This document shows, in pieces, positions 17,059 to 26,366 of a DNA stretch of 64,000 nucleotides (position 1 is the stretch's first letter; every line of letters starts with the position of its first letter). Source of the DNA: Curvibacter delicatus NBRC 14919 (lineage in GTDB: Bacteria; Pseudomonadota; Gammaproteobacteria; Burkholderiales; Burkholderiaceae_C); the NCBI RefSeq assembly GCF_001592265.1, contig NZ_BCWP01000005.1, positions 84,985 to 148,984 on the forward strand, written 5' to 3'. The position numbers were made by a program, and so were the translations under genes. The notes below the pieces were generated by a model that saw nothing but the letters and a program-made list of their open reading frames with translations, was not told the origin of the DNA and did no database searches.

Positions 17059-18366
17059 TCAGGGAGTTTTCGGGCGCTGGTCGAGCACGCGCTTGGCCTT
17101 GCCCAAGCTGCGCTCAACGCCCCCCTCGGGCCGCAACTCGATCTCGACACTGGTGCCGACATAGGCCTTGATCTCATGCTGCAGCTGCTTGGCTGCCGCC
17201 CGCGCCGCCAGGCTGTCAGGCGACACGTCGGGCCGGGTCTCCACCACCACCAGCAGATCGTCCATCGGCCCATTGCGGCGCAGGATGCACTGGTAATGCG
17301 GCGTCAGCTCGGGGCGCCGCAAGATCAGCTCCTCGACCTGGGTCGGAAAGACATTGACGCCACGCACGATCATCATGTCGTCGCTGCGACCAGTGATTTT
17401 TTCCATCCGCCGCATGGTGCGCGTGCTGCCCGGCAACAGGCGCGTCAAGTCGCGCGTGCGGTAGCGGATGACCGGCAACGCTTCCTTGGTGAGGCTGGTG
17501 AACACCAGTTCACCCACTTCGCCGTCGGGCAGCAGCTCGCCGGTGTCAGGGTCGATGATCTCGGGGTAGAAATGGTCTTCCCAGATGGTCGGTCCGTCCT
17601 TGGCCAGCACGCATTCACTGGCCACGCCGGGGCCGATGACCTCGCTCAGGCCATAGATGTCGACGGCATCGAGCCCCATGCGCTGTTCGATGGCGCGGCG
17701 CATGTCGTTGGTCCAGGGTTCAGCCCCGAAAATGCCGATGCGCAGGCTGGCGTCGGCAGGGTTGAGGCCCTGGCGCTCGAACTCCTCGGCGATCGCCAGC
17801 ATGTAGCTGGGCGTGACCATGATGATGTCGGGCTTGAAATCCTGGATCAGCTGCACCTGCCGCTCGGTCTGCCCTCCGCCGAAGGGCACCACCGTCAGCC
17901 CCAGCCGCTCTGCACCGTAATGGGCGCCCAGGCCGCCGGTGAACAGGCCGTAGCCATAGCTCACATGCACCATGTCGCCGGGCCGGGCGCCGGCGGCACG
18001 GATACTGCGCGCCACCAGGCCGGCCCAGGTTTCAATGTCGTTCCGCGTGTAGCCCACCACTGTGGGCTTGCCGGTGGTGCCGCTGGAGGCATGGATACGC
18101 ACGCACTGTTCACGCGGCACGGCGAACATGCCAAAGGGGTAGCTCTCGCGCAGGTCTTTCTTGGTGGTGAAGGGAAACTTCGCCAGGTCGGCCAGCGACC
18201 GGCAATCGTCCGGATGCACACCGGCCGCATCGAACTTGGCGCGGTACACCGGCGAATTGCGGTAGGCATGTTGCAGCGTGGATTGGAGCCGCTTGAGCTG
18301 CAGGCTGCGCAGCTCGTCGATACTGGCCGTCTCGATCGGGTCCCAGGCAAACTTGCGCTGACTCAT
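17059..18366 (-). CDS. paaK: Phenylacetate-CoA ligase
   Basis: AMP-forming enzyme activating phenylacetate to phenylacetyl-CoA, the entry step of the paa pathway. The 435-residue length is standard. Motifs: RIHASSGTTGKPTVVGYT near residue 90, YGYGLFTGGLGAHYGAERLG, VDIYGLSEVIGPGVA, and RYRTRDLTRLLPG with the hinge and KITGRSDDMMIVRGVNVFP. Its start overlaps the end of paaI by four bases. Confidence 0.97.
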   Translation of the reverse strand: MSQRKFAWDPIETASIDELRSLQLKRLQSTLQHAYRNSPVYRAKFDAAGVHPDDCRSLADLAKFPFTTKKDLRESYPFGMFAVPREQCVRIHASSGTTGKPTVVGYTRNDIETWAGLVARSIRAAGARPGDMVHVSYGYGLFTGGLGAHYGAERLGLTVVPFGGGQTERQVQLIQDFKPDIIMVTPSYMLAIAEEFERQGLNPADASLRIGIFGAEPWTNDMRRAIEQRMGLDAVDIYGLSEVIGPGVASECVLAKDGPTIWEDHFYPEIIDPDTGELLPDGEVGELVFTSLTKEALPVIRYRTRDLTRLLPGSTRTMRRMEKITGRSDDMMIVRGVNVFPTQVEELILRRPELTPHYQCILRRNGPMDDLLVVVETRPDVSPDSLAARAAAKQLQHEIKAYVGTSVEIELRPEGGVERSLGKAKRVLDQRPKTP

Positions 18367-18809
18367 GCAGCCTCCGGAATGACGGCGCCCTGGATCTGCG
18401 CGCTCTTGCCACGGAACATGGCGATGACCTCGCCGCGCTGGTTGCTCACCCGCATGTCGTAGATGCCGTGCCGGCCCTGCAGCGTCTGCTCCACGCCTTC
18501 GCAGGTCAGCACGTCGCCCAGTTGCGCCGGTTTGAGGAACTCGATGCTGCAGCCGGCTGCTACCGCCACCTTGTTGTAGCTGTTGCAGGCAAAGGCAAAG
18601 GTGGAGTCGGCCAGCGTGAAGATCAGGCCGCCGTGGCAGATCTCATGACCGTTGAGCATGTCTTGGCGCACCATCATGCGCATCACGGCCCGGCCGGGGG
18701 CACACGACAGCAACTCCATCTGCATGAATTCGCGCGAGGCGCGGTCGGCCGCAAACATGGACTCGCCGACACGGCGCGCCAGTGCCTCGGCGTTTTTCAC
18801 ATCGCTCAT
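18363..18809 (-). CDS. paaI: Hydroxyphenylacetyl-CoA thioesterase PaaI
   Basis: Hot-dog thioesterase of 148 residues that hydrolyses dead-end CoA thioesters in the phenylacetate pathway. The signature HEICHGGLIFTLADSTFAFACNSY is present with the catalytic Asp, and the ends fit the family (MFAADRASREFMQMELL; MRVSNQRGEVIAMFRGKS). It overlaps paaK by four bases and follows paaG by three bases, so paaG-paaI-paaK is an operon. Confidence 0.95.
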   Translation of the reverse strand: MSDVKNAEALARRVGESMFAADRASREFMQMELLSCAPGRAVMRMMVRQDMLNGHEICHGGLIFTLADSTFAFACNSYNKVAVAAGCSIEFLKPAQLGDVLTCEGVEQTLQGRHGIYDMRVSNQRGEVIAMFRGKSAQIQGAVIPEAA

Positions 18810-18812
18810 CCC

Positions 18813-19619
18813 TCACTCCCCCTTGAACTGTGGTGTGCGCTTTTCGCGGAATGCCAGCACACCTTCGATGTAGTCGTGCGTGCGCCCCAATGCCGACTGC
18901 ATGTCGCGCTCAGCGTCGAGCTGCTGGTCCAGCGAGCTGCTGCCAGCCCGCTGCAGCAGCTCGCGCGTTGCCACCAGCGCCTTGGTCGGCATGACGGCCA
19001 GACGCTGGGCCAAGGCCAGTGCCGCTGCCACGCAGTCGTCACTCACATCCCAGATCAGGCCCCAATCGCGGGCTTGGACCGCGGTGAGCTTGTCACCGGT
19101 CATGGCCAGGGCCATGGCGCGCGCCATCCCCAGGCGCTGCGGCAGCAGCCAGGAGCCCCCGGCATCGGGGATGAGACCAATCTTGCTGAAGGCCTGGATG
19201 AAGCTGGCCTGCGGCGTCGCAATCGCGATGTCGCAGGTCATGGCCAGCGAAGCGCCGGCCCCGGCCGCGACCCCGTTGACGGCAGCAATGGTCGGCATGC
19301 GCAGTTGCTGCAGCCGCCGCACCGTGGGATTGAAGGCCTGCTCGATCACCGGGCCGGGATTGGCCCGCTCGACCAGATCAGGCCCGGGAGCGAAATCAAA
19401 TTCAGACAGATCGGCACCGGCACAAAAGCCGCGGCCGGCACCGGTGATGACCAAGGCACGAATGGCCGGATTGGCCTCGGCCCGTTCCAGTGCGGCCCAC
19501 AGGTCGCGGTGCATCTGGCGCGTGAAGCTGTTCAGCGCTTGGGGCCGATTCAGGGTGGCAATGGCCACCGATCCTTGTTCGGAATAGAGAACAGATAACT
19601 CGGCAGTCGACTCAGGCAT
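18813..19619 (-). CDS. paaG: 2-(1,2-epoxy-1,2-dihydrophenyl)acetyl-CoA isomerase
   Basis: Crotonase-fold isomerase converting ring-1,2-epoxyphenylacetyl-CoA to the oxepin. The 268-residue protein shows GRGFCAGADLSEFDFAPG (oxyanion hole 1), AAVNGVAAGAGASLAMTCDIAIA (oxyanion hole 2) and SKIGLIPDAGGSWLLPQRLG with the catalytic Asp, all typical of PaaG. The start at 19619 (MPESTAELS) follows CGAGGG. A TetR-type operator lies 60 bases upstream. Confidence 0.93.
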   Translation of the reverse strand: MPESTAELSVLYSEQGSVAIATLNRPQALNSFTRQMHRDLWAALERAEANPAIRALVITGAGRGFCAGADLSEFDFAPGPDLVERANPGPVIEQAFNPTVRRLQQLRMPTIAAVNGVAAGAGASLAMTCDIAIATPQASFIQAFSKIGLIPDAGGSWLLPQRLGMARAMALAMTGDKLTAVQARDWGLIWDVSDDCVAAALALAQRLAVMPTKALVATRELLQRAGSSSLDQQLDAERDMQSALGRTHDYIEGVLAFREKRTPQFKGE

Positions 19620-19679
19620 CAGGCATCCCTCGGGTTGGCGTGACCGAAGCTTCACCGGCTTCGTCAGGCCAATTTAACA

Positions 19680-19703
19680 TCTCCCGACCGATCGGTCGGT
19701 TAA
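19680..19703 (-). promoter_or_regulatory. PaaR-type operator upstream of paaGIK
   Basis: On the minus strand an inverted repeat with arm TTAACCGACCG (perfect on one side, 8 of 11 on the other) around a two-base centre. The same element, fully symmetric, precedes paaA at 28999-29022. The sequence resembles operators of the TetR-family repressor PaaR; the regulator gene is not in this window. A possible -10, TTAAAT, lies just downstream (19671-19676). Confidence 0.75.
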
Positions 19704-19757
19704 TGTTTTCCCTTGGTTTTGCCGCAAAAACCCGGTTTTACCGAGCCTTGCAAGTAC

Positions 19758-20996
19758 TCAGGCCAGCGTCACCTTCTTGAACTTGCGCTTGCCGACCTGC
19801 AGCACATAAGTACCGGCGCCGAGCTTGAGGCCCTTGTCGCTCACGACATTGGAGTCCACCCGCACGCCGCCGCCATCGATCAGGCGATTGCCCTCGCCAC
19901 TGGAAGCGGCCAGTCCGGCCTGCTTGAGCAGCGCCCCGATGCCCATCGGCCCGGCTTCGAGCTTGACCGTCTGCTCATCAATCTCGTCGGGCACGCCACC
20001 GCGACTGCGGTTGATGAAATCCTGCTCGGCCGCATCCGCCGCCGCCGCCGAATGGAAGCGCGCCGTGATCTCCTTGGCCAGCAGCACCTTGGCTTCCTTC
20101 GGGTTGCGTCCCTGCTGGACTTCCTCTTGCAGCTTTTCGATGTCGCTCAGGCTGCGGAAGCTCAACAGGGTGTACCAGCGCCACATCAGTTCATCCGAGA
20201 TCGACAGCACCTTGGCAAACATGGTGTTGGCGTCCTCGGCAATGCCGATGTAGTTGTTCTTGGACTTCGACATCTTCTCCACACCGTCCAGCCCCTCCAG
20301 CAACGGCATGGTCAGGATGCACTGCGGCTCCTGGCCGTACTCGACCTGCAGATGGCGCCCCATCAGAAGATTGAACTTCTGGTCGGTGCCGCCCAGTTCC
20401 AGGTCGCTCTTGAGTGCCACGCTGTCATAACCTTGCATCAGCGGGTAGAGGAACTCGTGCACCGAGATCGGGGTGCCGGCCTTGAAGCGGTCGTGGAAGT
20501 CGTTGCGCTCCATCATGCGCGCCACGGTGTACTTGGCCGCCAGCTGGATCATGCCCATGGAACCCAGCGGCCGGCACCATTCGCTGTTGTAACGAATCTC
20601 CGTCTTCTGCGGATCCAGCACCAGGCTGGCCTGCTTGTAATAGGTCTCGGCATTGGCCTTGATCTGCTCGGGCGTGAGCGGCGGGCGGGTGCTGTTGCGG
20701 CCCGACGGATCGCCGATCAGGCTGGTGAAGTCACCGATCAGGAAGATCACCTGGTGCCCCAGATCCTGCAGTTGGCGCATCTTGTTGAGCACCACGGTGT
20801 GCCCGATGTGGATGTCCGGCGCGGTCGGGTCCAGCCCGAGCTTGATGCGCAGCGGCTGGCCGGTGGCCTCGGCACGCGCCAGCTTCTGAACCCAGTCGGC
20901 CTCGGGAATCAGCTCGTCGCAGCCCCGCAGGGTCACCGCCAAGGCCTCCCGGACACGGTCGGTTACAGGAAATTTCGATGCGGAGGCTTGATTCAT
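19758..20996 (-). CDS. tyrS: Tyrosyl-tRNA synthetase
   Basis: Class I synthetase, 412 residues. HIGH motif [11 protein letters not shown] near residue 62, [11 protein letters not shown] near residue 238, and a C-terminal S4-type RNA-binding domain ([38 protein letters not shown]). The [11 protein letters not shown] lead-in and the length mark the TyrRS-Z type common in betaproteobacteria. It diverges from the M23 peptidase gene. Confidence 0.96.
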   Translation of the reverse strand: MNQASASKFPVTDRVREALAVTLRGCDELIPEADWVQKLARAEATGQPLRIKLGLDPTAPDIHIGHTVVLNKMRQLQDLGHQVIFLIGDFTSLIGDPSGRNSTRPPLTPEQIKANAETYYKQASLVLDPQKTEIRYNSEWCRPLGSMGMIQLAAKYTVARMMERNDFHDRFKAGTPISVHEFLYPLMQGYDSVALKSDLELGGTDQKFNLLMGRHLQVEYGQEPQCILTMPLLEGLDGVEKMSKSKNNYIGIAEDANTMFAKVLSISDELMWRWYTLLSFRSLSDIEKLQEEVQQGRNPKEAKVLLAKEITARFHSAAAADAAEQDFINRSRGGVPDEIDEQTVKLEAGPMGIGALLKQAGLAASSGEGNRLIDGGGVRVDSNVVSDKGLKLGAGTYVLQVGKRKFKKVTLA

Positions 20997-21032
20997 AAGG
21001 GTTTTTCCAGATGCCAGGGGGTCGGGGCCAGC

Positions 21033-21076
21033 TATACTAGCCGCTTGCCATTGCGCAGGATTTTAAGTGCGCAATG
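21033..21076 (+). promoter_or_regulatory. Putative -10 box and leader hairpin of the M23 peptidase gene
   Basis: TATACT at 21033-21038 is a good -10 element, although no clear -35 precedes it. It is followed by a perfect eight-base-pair inverted repeat, CATTGCGC / GCGCAATG (21049-21056 and 21069-21076), whose 12-base loop contains AGGA and overlaps a GTG triplet at 21067 that is in frame with the peptidase. Confidence 0.4.
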
Positions 21077-21147
21077 TCCGCTGGCCGCGGCGCCCTCAAG
21101 CCCCTGCCGCACCATCATCTTTGGGTTGTCTTTTGAAAAACGGTTTC

Positions 21148-22545
21148 ATGGCCGCTGGAAGCGACTTTTTGACTATTGCAGGTCACTGGGTTGAGCACCA
21201 CCCCAAGCGGGTGATGGGCGCCGTCGCTGCAGCACTGCTGCTCGGTGGCGGTGGCGCTTATGCAGTGGCTTCGGCCGTGGTGTCGCTGGGTCCGGATGCA
21301 GAGCAATTGCCGGTGCGCGAAGTTCGTGAGGCCGTCTCCCCCCTGGCTCTGGAGCCCCAGTCCGAAGCGCTGGACCTGCACCGCTTCCGCCTGTTCCGCT
21401 CTGACATTACCCGCTCCACCGATACGGCAGACACCCTGCTCAAGCGCTTGGGCATCAACGACCCGGCGGCGGCGGCCTTCTTGCGTGCCGATGACAATGT
21501 CCAGAAAACGCTGCTCGGCCGCGTTGGCCGCAGTGTCACGGCCGAAGCCACGGATACCAATACCCTGCTCAAGCTCAGTGCACGCTGGAGCCCGGAGGAC
21601 GATGGCCGCTTTACGCGCCTGGTGATCGAAAAGCAGGGTGCAACGTTTGTCTCAAAGCTCGAAACCGCCCCGCTGACCGCCTCGACCCGCATCGCCAGTG
21701 GCGTCATCCGCACCTCGCTGTTTGCCGCCACCGATGATGCCCGCATTCCGGACGCCATTGCCATTCAAGTGGCCGAGATCTTCTCCGGTGACATCGACTT
21801 CCATCGCTCGCTGCGCAAGGGCGACCGCTTCTCCGTGGTTTACGAAACACTGGAGGGTGATGGCGAACCGCTGCGTGCCGGCCGCGTGCTGAGCGCCGAG
21901 TTCGTCAATGGCGGCAAGACCTACCAGGCCATGTGGTTCCAGGAACCCGACACGCATGCGGCGCTCCCGCAGGAGCAGGGCCGCGCCACCCACAACCTGA
22001 CCAGGGGGGGCTACTACACGCTCGACGGTCAGAGCCTGCGACGCACCTACCTCGCATCTCCGCTGGAATTCTCGCGCGTCACCAGCGGCTTCAAGATGCG
22101 GTTTCATCCCATTCTGCAGCAATGGCGTGCCCATCTGGGGGTCGACTATGCGGCGCCCACCGGAACACCGGTACGCAGCGTTGGCGATGGCGTGGTCGAA
22201 TTCGCCGGTGTCCAGAACGGGTTTGGCAACGTGGTCTTCATCAAACACCGCAACAGCCACACCACGGTCTATGCCCACCTGAGCCGCATCAGCGTCAAAC
22301 GCGGCCAAACCGTCAACCAGGGCCAGAACATTGGCGCAACCGGCGCCACAGGGTGGGCCACCGGCCCGCATCTGCACTTTGAATTCCGCGTCAATGGCCA
22401 GCACCAGGATCCGCTCACGATTGCGCGTCAGAGTGAAACCATCCCCGTGTCGGCCGCCGCCAAGCCCCTGTTCCTGCGCTCCGCTTCCGCAGTCCGCCAG
22501 CAACTGCTGGCAGCAGCCTCCCTGCAGCAGGGTGCTTCGCAGTAA
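21148..22545 (+). CDS. M23-family (LytM-like) peptidoglycan endopeptidase
   Basis: A 465-residue membrane-anchored cell-wall hydrolase. A transmembrane segment (MGAVAAALLLGGGGAYAVASAV) lies near residues 23-45, followed by an OapA/LysM-like region and a C-terminal LytM domain with the zinc ligands HLGVDY near residue 329 and HLHFEF near residue 408, both intact. A GTG at 21067 in the same frame has a better ribosome binding site (AGGA, six bases away) and would add 27 residues; the ATG at 21148 puts the usual short tail before the membrane segment. Followed by anmK, also in murein metabolism. Confidence 0.88.
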   Translation: MAAGSDFLTIAGHWVEHHPKRVMGAVAAALLLGGGGAYAVASAVVSLGPDAEQLPVREVREAVSPLALEPQSEALDLHRFRLFRSDITRSTDTADTLLKRLGINDPAAAAFLRADDNVQKTLLGRVGRSVTAEATDTNTLLKLSARWSPEDDGRFTRLVIEKQGATFVSKLETAPLTASTRIASGVIRTSLFAATDDARIPDAIAIQVAEIFSGDIDFHRSLRKGDRFSVVYETLEGDGEPLRAGRVLSAEFVNGGKTYQAMWFQEPDTHAALPQEQGRATHNLTRGGYYTLDGQSLRRTYLASPLEFSRVTSGFKMRFHPILQQWRAHLGVDYAAPTGTPVRSVGDGVVEFAGVQNGFGNVVFIKHRNSHTTVYAHLSRISVKRGQTVNQGQNIGATGATGWATGPHLHFEFRVNGQHQDPLTIARQSETIPVSAAAKPLFLRSASAVRQQLLAAASLQQGASQ

Positions 22546-22571
22546 GCAACCTTGCCCCCCGGGTAACCAGC

Positions 22572-23681
22572 GTGTCGGCGCTCTATATCGGCCTGATGTC
22601 CGGGACCTCGCTCGACGGGGTTGACGGCGTCCTTGCCGAATGTGCCGATACGCACACCCGGGTCATCCAGCACGCCCATCTGCCCTTCCCGCCGGACTTG
22701 ACTGCCGAACTGCTGCAGCTCAACAACCCTGGTGGCCCGGATGAACTGCACCGTGCCGCCCTTGCCGCCAATGCGCTGGCCCGACTTTATGCCGCTGTCG
22801 TCGCCGAGTTGCTCGAACGTGCAGCGCTACCCCCAAGCGCCGTCACGGCCATCGGGGCACATGGCCAGACCGTGCGCCACCGCCCAGGCGAGTTTGATGG
22901 CACCGGCTACACCTTGCAGCTCAACAGTCCTGCGCTCCTGGCCGAGTTGAGCGGCATTGATGTGGTCGCAGACTTCCGCAGCCGTGATGTGGCGGCCGGC
23001 GGCCAAGGTGCGCCCTTGGTGCCCGCCTTCCACCGGGCCATGTTTGCCCAACCCGGACAGACGGTGGCCGTACTCAATGTCGGCGGCATCGCCAACCTCT
23101 CGGTGCTGCGCGACGATGTCGTACTCGGCTTCGATTGCGGCCCCGGCAATGCCATGATGGACGCCTGGTGCCGCCAACATACAGGCCAACCCTTCGATGC
23201 AGAAGGACGCTGGGCGGCAGCCGGCCAGATTCATGAGCCGCTGCTGCAGGTGCTGCTGCGCGAACCTTATTTCGCCTTGCCACCGCCCAAGAGCACAGGG
23301 CGTGATCTGTTCAATCCGTCCTGGCTGGCCAACAAGCTGGCTGGCTTTGAGACTGTGGCACCCGTGGATGTTCAAGCCACGCTGACGGAACTGACCGCCA
23401 CCGCCTGTGCCGCGGATGTACTGCGTCACGGCGCAGACAGTACACGCCTGATCGTTTGCGGCGGCGGCGCGCTCAACCGCCACCTGATGCAGCGCTTGCA
23501 GGCAAGACTGCCCAAGCTCTCGGTTGTTTCCTCGGAACAAGCCGGCTTGCCCGCCCTGCAGGTGGAAGCGGCTGCCTTTGCCTGGTTGGCACGCAAAGCC
23601 GTGCTGCGCCAGACAGCCAGCCTGAAAAGCGTCACGGGCGCCCAAGGCGCCCGTGTACTCGGAGCAATCTACCCGGCGTGA
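22572..23681 (+). CDS. anmK: Anhydro-N-acetylmuramic acid kinase
   Basis: Converts anhydro-MurNAc from murein turnover into MurNAc-6-phosphate. The 369-residue protein begins with the ASKHA nucleotide loop ALYIGLMSGTSLDGVDGVLAE and carries AIGAHGQTVRHRP, VADFRSRDVAAGGQGAPLVPAFH, LNVGGIANLSVL and GFDCGPGNAMMDAW, all family signatures. The start is a GTG. It follows the M23 endopeptidase gene by 26 bases, which fits a small murein-turnover unit. Confidence 0.95.
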   Translation: MSALYIGLMSGTSLDGVDGVLAECADTHTRVIQHAHLPFPPDLTAELLQLNNPGGPDELHRAALAANALARLYAAVVAELLERAALPPSAVTAIGAHGQTVRHRPGEFDGTGYTLQLNSPALLAELSGIDVVADFRSRDVAAGGQGAPLVPAFHRAMFAQPGQTVAVLNVGGIANLSVLRDDVVLGFDCGPGNAMMDAWCRQHTGQPFDAEGRWAAAGQIHEPLLQVLLREPYFALPPPKSTGRDLFNPSWLANKLAGFETVAPVDVQATLTELTATACAADVLRHGADSTRLIVCGGGALNRHLMQRLQARLPKLSVVSSEQAGLPALQVEAAAFAWLARKAVLRQTASLKSVTGAQGARVLGAIYPA

Positions 23682-23694
23682 GCCGGGCTCTCGC

Positions 23695-24060
23695 TCAGGT
23701 CGAGAAGGAAGAACCGCAACCGCAGGTGGTGGTGGCGTTCGGGTTCTTGATGACGAACTGGGCGCCTTGCAGGTCTTCCTTGTAGTCGATCTCGGCGCCC
23801 ACCAGATACTGGTAACTCATGGCATCAATCAGCAAAGACACACCATTCTTGGTCATGGTGGTGTCGTCCTCATTGGTCACCTCATCAAAGGTGAAACCAT
23901 ACTGGAAACCGGAACAGCCACCGCCTTGCACAAAGACGCGCAGCTTGAGGTCAGGGTTGCCCTCTTCCGCAATCAGATCTGCCACCTTGGCAGCAGCGCT
24001 GTCGGTGAACAGAATGGGGGCGGGCATCTCGGTTTGAATGTTTTCGGCGACGGCGCTCAT
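23695..24060 (-). CDS. erpA: Iron-sulfur cluster insertion protein ErpA
   Basis: A-type Fe-S carrier of 121 residues. The three conserved cysteines are at residue 49 ([14 protein letters not shown]) and in the C-terminal CGCGSSFST (113 and 115). ErpA passes clusters to essential Fe-S enzymes such as IspG. The ATG at 24060 gives the family N-terminus; four more codons upstream are open. It converges on anmK and is followed on its own strand, upstream, by the bactofilin gene. Confidence 0.95.
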   Translation of the reverse strand: MSAVAENIQTEMPAPILFTDSAAAKVADLIAEEGNPDLKLRVFVQGGGCSGFQYGFTFDEVTNEDDTTMTKNGVSLLIDAMSYQYLVGAEIDYKEDLQGAQFVIKNPNATTTCGCGSSFST

Positions 24061-24119
24061 GGATGACTCCAAATAGGACGGATTGAGCGAATACTACACA
24101 ATTTCGCTCAAGAATTCAG

Positions 24120-24515
24120 TTACTGGTTATTTGCCGCCAATTTCAGTGTGGGCTTTTCCTCGGCCATGTCGACTGGGCGCATCTGCCCGGCAATGATGGC
24201 CCCCTGGTGCATCTCCAGCGCGCTGTAATGGATATCGCCCTCAATATGCGCCTTGGGCTGCAATTCGAGCATCAGGCGCGCGTAAACCGGCCCTTTCACC
24301 GTGCCATTGATGATGACATGGTCGGCATGGATCTCGCCAATCACCGTGGCCGTTTCCGAAATCACCAGAATGCTGGCCTGATCGGGGTTGGCATTCACAT
24401 CGCCGATCACCTTGCCATCGACGCGCAAGCCGTCCGAAAAACGCAGGGTGCCGTCAATCTGGCTGCCATCGGCAATCAGGCTACGGATGGGGGGCTGTTT
24501 TTTCTTGTTGAACAT
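24120..24515 (-). CDS. Bactofilin-family cytoskeletal protein
   Basis: A 131-residue protein with the DUF583/bactofilin beta-helix: a short basic N-terminus (MFNKKKQPPIRSLIADGSQIDGTL split), then repeated hydrophobic turns such as VDGKVIGDV, ISETATVIGEI, HVIINGTVKGPV and HIEGDIHYSAL. Bactofilins polymerise without nucleotide and scaffold envelope processes. AGAGGT lies seven bases before the ATG. It sits 21 bases downstream of the coiled-coil membrane protein gene, and the pair is likely an operon. Confidence 0.9.
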   Translation of the reverse strand: MFNKKKQPPIRSLIADGSQIDGTLRFSDGLRVDGKVIGDVNANPDQASILVISETATVIGEIHADHVIINGTVKGPVYARLMLELQPKAHIEGDIHYSALEMHQGAIIAGQMRPVDMAEEKPTLKLAANNQ

Positions 24516-24536
24516 GTTTGGCACCTCTCTGATGGA

Positions 24537-25265
24537 TTACAACTTGATCGACTGCACTGCCTTGGTCACCGTACCCTCCATGACCTTGGCTGAAATCCCC
24601 TTGACCACGGTCTGGGGCGGCAATTCAAACACCCCTTCAAGCCGGCCATACTGGCGGAACTTCAAGGACTGGGCGCCACTTGGCAACGGTGCCGACCACG
24701 GCTTGCCACCCTGCAGCCCGGTGAAACTCAACTCCAGACGCCCGTTGAATTCAGGCGCGTTCTTCACCGGCTGGATCACCAGAACTTGCCATTTTAGTTG
24801 ACGCCCATCCTGCAGCTCCGCCTGCAGGCCCCGAATGGCCAGACTTTCCGCACCGCCTGTCGGAATCAGCTTCTCGAAGAAACCCAGGTCATCCCGCAGG
24901 GAGCGGTTTTCACTCTCCAGTTGCTTGTTCTGGACGCTCAGGCGTTCCTGTGCCGCCTTCTCGGCGGTCAGCAAGGTGCTGGACGTATTGGCCACCGACA
25001 TGGCCTTGTCGCGCTCGTCCTTCATGGCCGACAACTGCTGGCGCGCCGCGCCCAGTTCAGCACGCAACTGCGCAACCTCCTCGGTGCGGCCACCGTCAAT
25101 GCCGGCAATGTCCTTGCCGAACTCGAACGCCCACAAGCCGATGGCGGCACAAAAACCCAGCACGATGGCGACCAGCGCCCAGCGCAAGGGCCAAGGCATG
25201 GCACTGCGCACGGACATGCGCGGTGCGCTGATGGTGAGGCGACGATGGAGCAGACGAAATCTCAT
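24537..25265 (-). CDS. Coiled-coil membrane protein of unknown function (DUF6776-like)
   Basis: A 242-residue protein with a basic N-terminus, one membrane segment (residues ~25-47, PLRWALVAIVLGFCAAIGLWAF), a coiled coil (~60-135, rich in EEVAQLRAELGAARQQL and LENRSL-type heptads) and a C-terminal beta-rich domain ending VMEGTVTKAVQSIKL. It resembles a Burkholderiales family found beside bactofilin and erpA; I do not know its function. The arrangement with bactofilin suggests an envelope role, by context only. Confidence 0.7.
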   Translation of the reverse strand: MRFRLLHRRLTISAPRMSVRSAMPWPLRWALVAIVLGFCAAIGLWAFEFGKDIAGIDGGRTEEVAQLRAELGAARQQLSAMKDERDKAMSVANTSSTLLTAEKAAQERLSVQNKQLESENRSLRDDLGFFEKLIPTGGAESLAIRGLQAELQDGRQLKWQVLVIQPVKNAPEFNGRLELSFTGLQGGKPWSAPLPSGAQSLKFRQYGRLEGVFELPPQTVVKGISAKVMEGTVTKAVQSIKL

Positions 25266-25369
25266 GGAAGAGCGAGTCTAGCAGTCCAAAAACACAACAG
25301 CCGCCAGAATTTGCATTCGGGCGGCTGCTGGGCTGCAACAAATTGCAGCAGGCGAAACTTCGTGTGAAA

Positions 25370-25762
25370 TTAACGCTTGCTGAACTGCTTGCGACGGCGT
25401 GCGGAGTGCAAGCCGACCTTCTTACGTTCGACTTCACGCGCATCGCGCGTGACAAAGCCAGCCTGGCTCAGAGCCGGCTTGAGCGATGCGTCGTAGTCGA
25501 TCAGGGCACGGGTGATGCCGTGGCGGGTTGCGCCGGCCTGGCCGGACTCACCACCACCTGCCACATTGACCATGATGTCGAAAGATTCGGCATGGTTGGT
25601 CAGCATCAGGGGCTGCTTGCAGATCATGATCGAGGTTTGACGACCGAAGAAGTTCTCGATGTCTTTGCCATTGACCGTGATCTTGCCGGTGCCTTTTTTC
25701 AGAAACACGCGGGCGACGCTGGATTTGCGACGGCCGGTGCCATTGTTCCATTCACCAATCAT
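25370..25762 (-). CDS. rpsI: 30S ribosomal protein S9
   Basis: A 130-residue S9: [25 protein letters not shown] near the start, [22 protein letters not shown] in the middle and the invariant basic tail [18 protein letters not shown], whose last arginine-rich residues touch the P-site tRNA. It follows rplM by 11 bases, the universal rplM-rpsI operon. Confidence 0.98.
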   Translation of the reverse strand: MIGEWNNGTGRRKSSVARVFLKKGTGKITVNGKDIENFFGRQTSIMICKQPLMLTNHAESFDIMVNVAGGGESGQAGATRHGITRALIDYDASLKPALSQAGFVTRDAREVERKKVGLHSARRRKQFSKR

Positions 25763-25773
25763 CTCAAGGCTCC

Positions 25774-26205
25774 TTAGATTTCCAACACTTTGGGTTGCTG
25801 GGCGGTGTGCGGGTGCTCAGCACCACCGTACACCTTGAGCTTCTTGATCATGGCGTAGCCGAGCGGGCCCTTGGGCAGCATGCCCTTGACGGCCTTTTCC
25901 AGCGCGCGGCCGGGATGCTTGGCTTGCATGTCACGGAAATTGGTGGCCGTGATACCGCCCGGGTAACCCGAGTGGCGGTAGTACACCTTGTCCAACGGCT
26001 TGGCGCCGGTGACGCGCAGCTGGGCTGCGTTGATGATGACGATGAAGTCACCGGTATCGACGTGAGGCGTGTAAATGGCCTTGTGTTTGCCGCGCAAACG
26101 GAGAGCAACTTCGCTGGCTACTCGTCCGAGGACCTTGTCGGTCGCGTCAATCACAAACCACTCGTGCGTCACGTCAGCGGGTTTGGCGCTGAACGTTTTG
26201 GTCAT
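25774..26205 (-). CDS. rplM: 50S ribosomal protein L13
   Basis: A 143-residue L13: [47 protein letters not shown], and [35 protein letters not shown]. The ATG at 26205 gives the family start [11 protein letters not shown]. The gene has its own strong promoter at 26329-26357 and a leader of about 115 bases. Confidence 0.98.
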   Translation of the reverse strand: MTKTFSAKPADVTHEWFVIDATDKVLGRVASEVALRLRGKHKAIYTPHVDTGDFIVIINAAQLRVTGAKPLDKVYYRHSGYPGGITATNFRDMQAKHPGRALEKAVKGMLPKGPLGYAMIKKLKVYGGAEHPHTAQQPKVLEI

Positions 26206-26328
26206 GAGTTTTCTCTTCAAAGAGGGTTTGTCGGACTCTTTTCCACGGTCGGCGTTCCTCTGACGGGAATCTCTTAGGTGGGGATTCAAGCTTCGCCGCG
26301 GAGTCACGATAGCGCTGCGAAGCCCGCC

Positions 26329-26357
26329 ATTATACAAAAATCGGCGTTTTTGGCCAA
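26329..26357 (-). promoter_or_regulatory. Sigma-70-type promoter of rplM-rpsI
   Basis: On the minus strand TTGGCC (-35, 26352-26357), a 17-base spacer and a perfect TATAAT (-10, 26329-26334). Transcription would start near 26322, leaving a ~115-base leader that includes an inverted repeat GCTTCGC / GCGAAGC and a hairpin CTCTT-tga-AGAG just before the rplM start, a possible site of autoregulation. Confidence 0.8.
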
Positions 26358-26366
26358 ATCCGGTCC

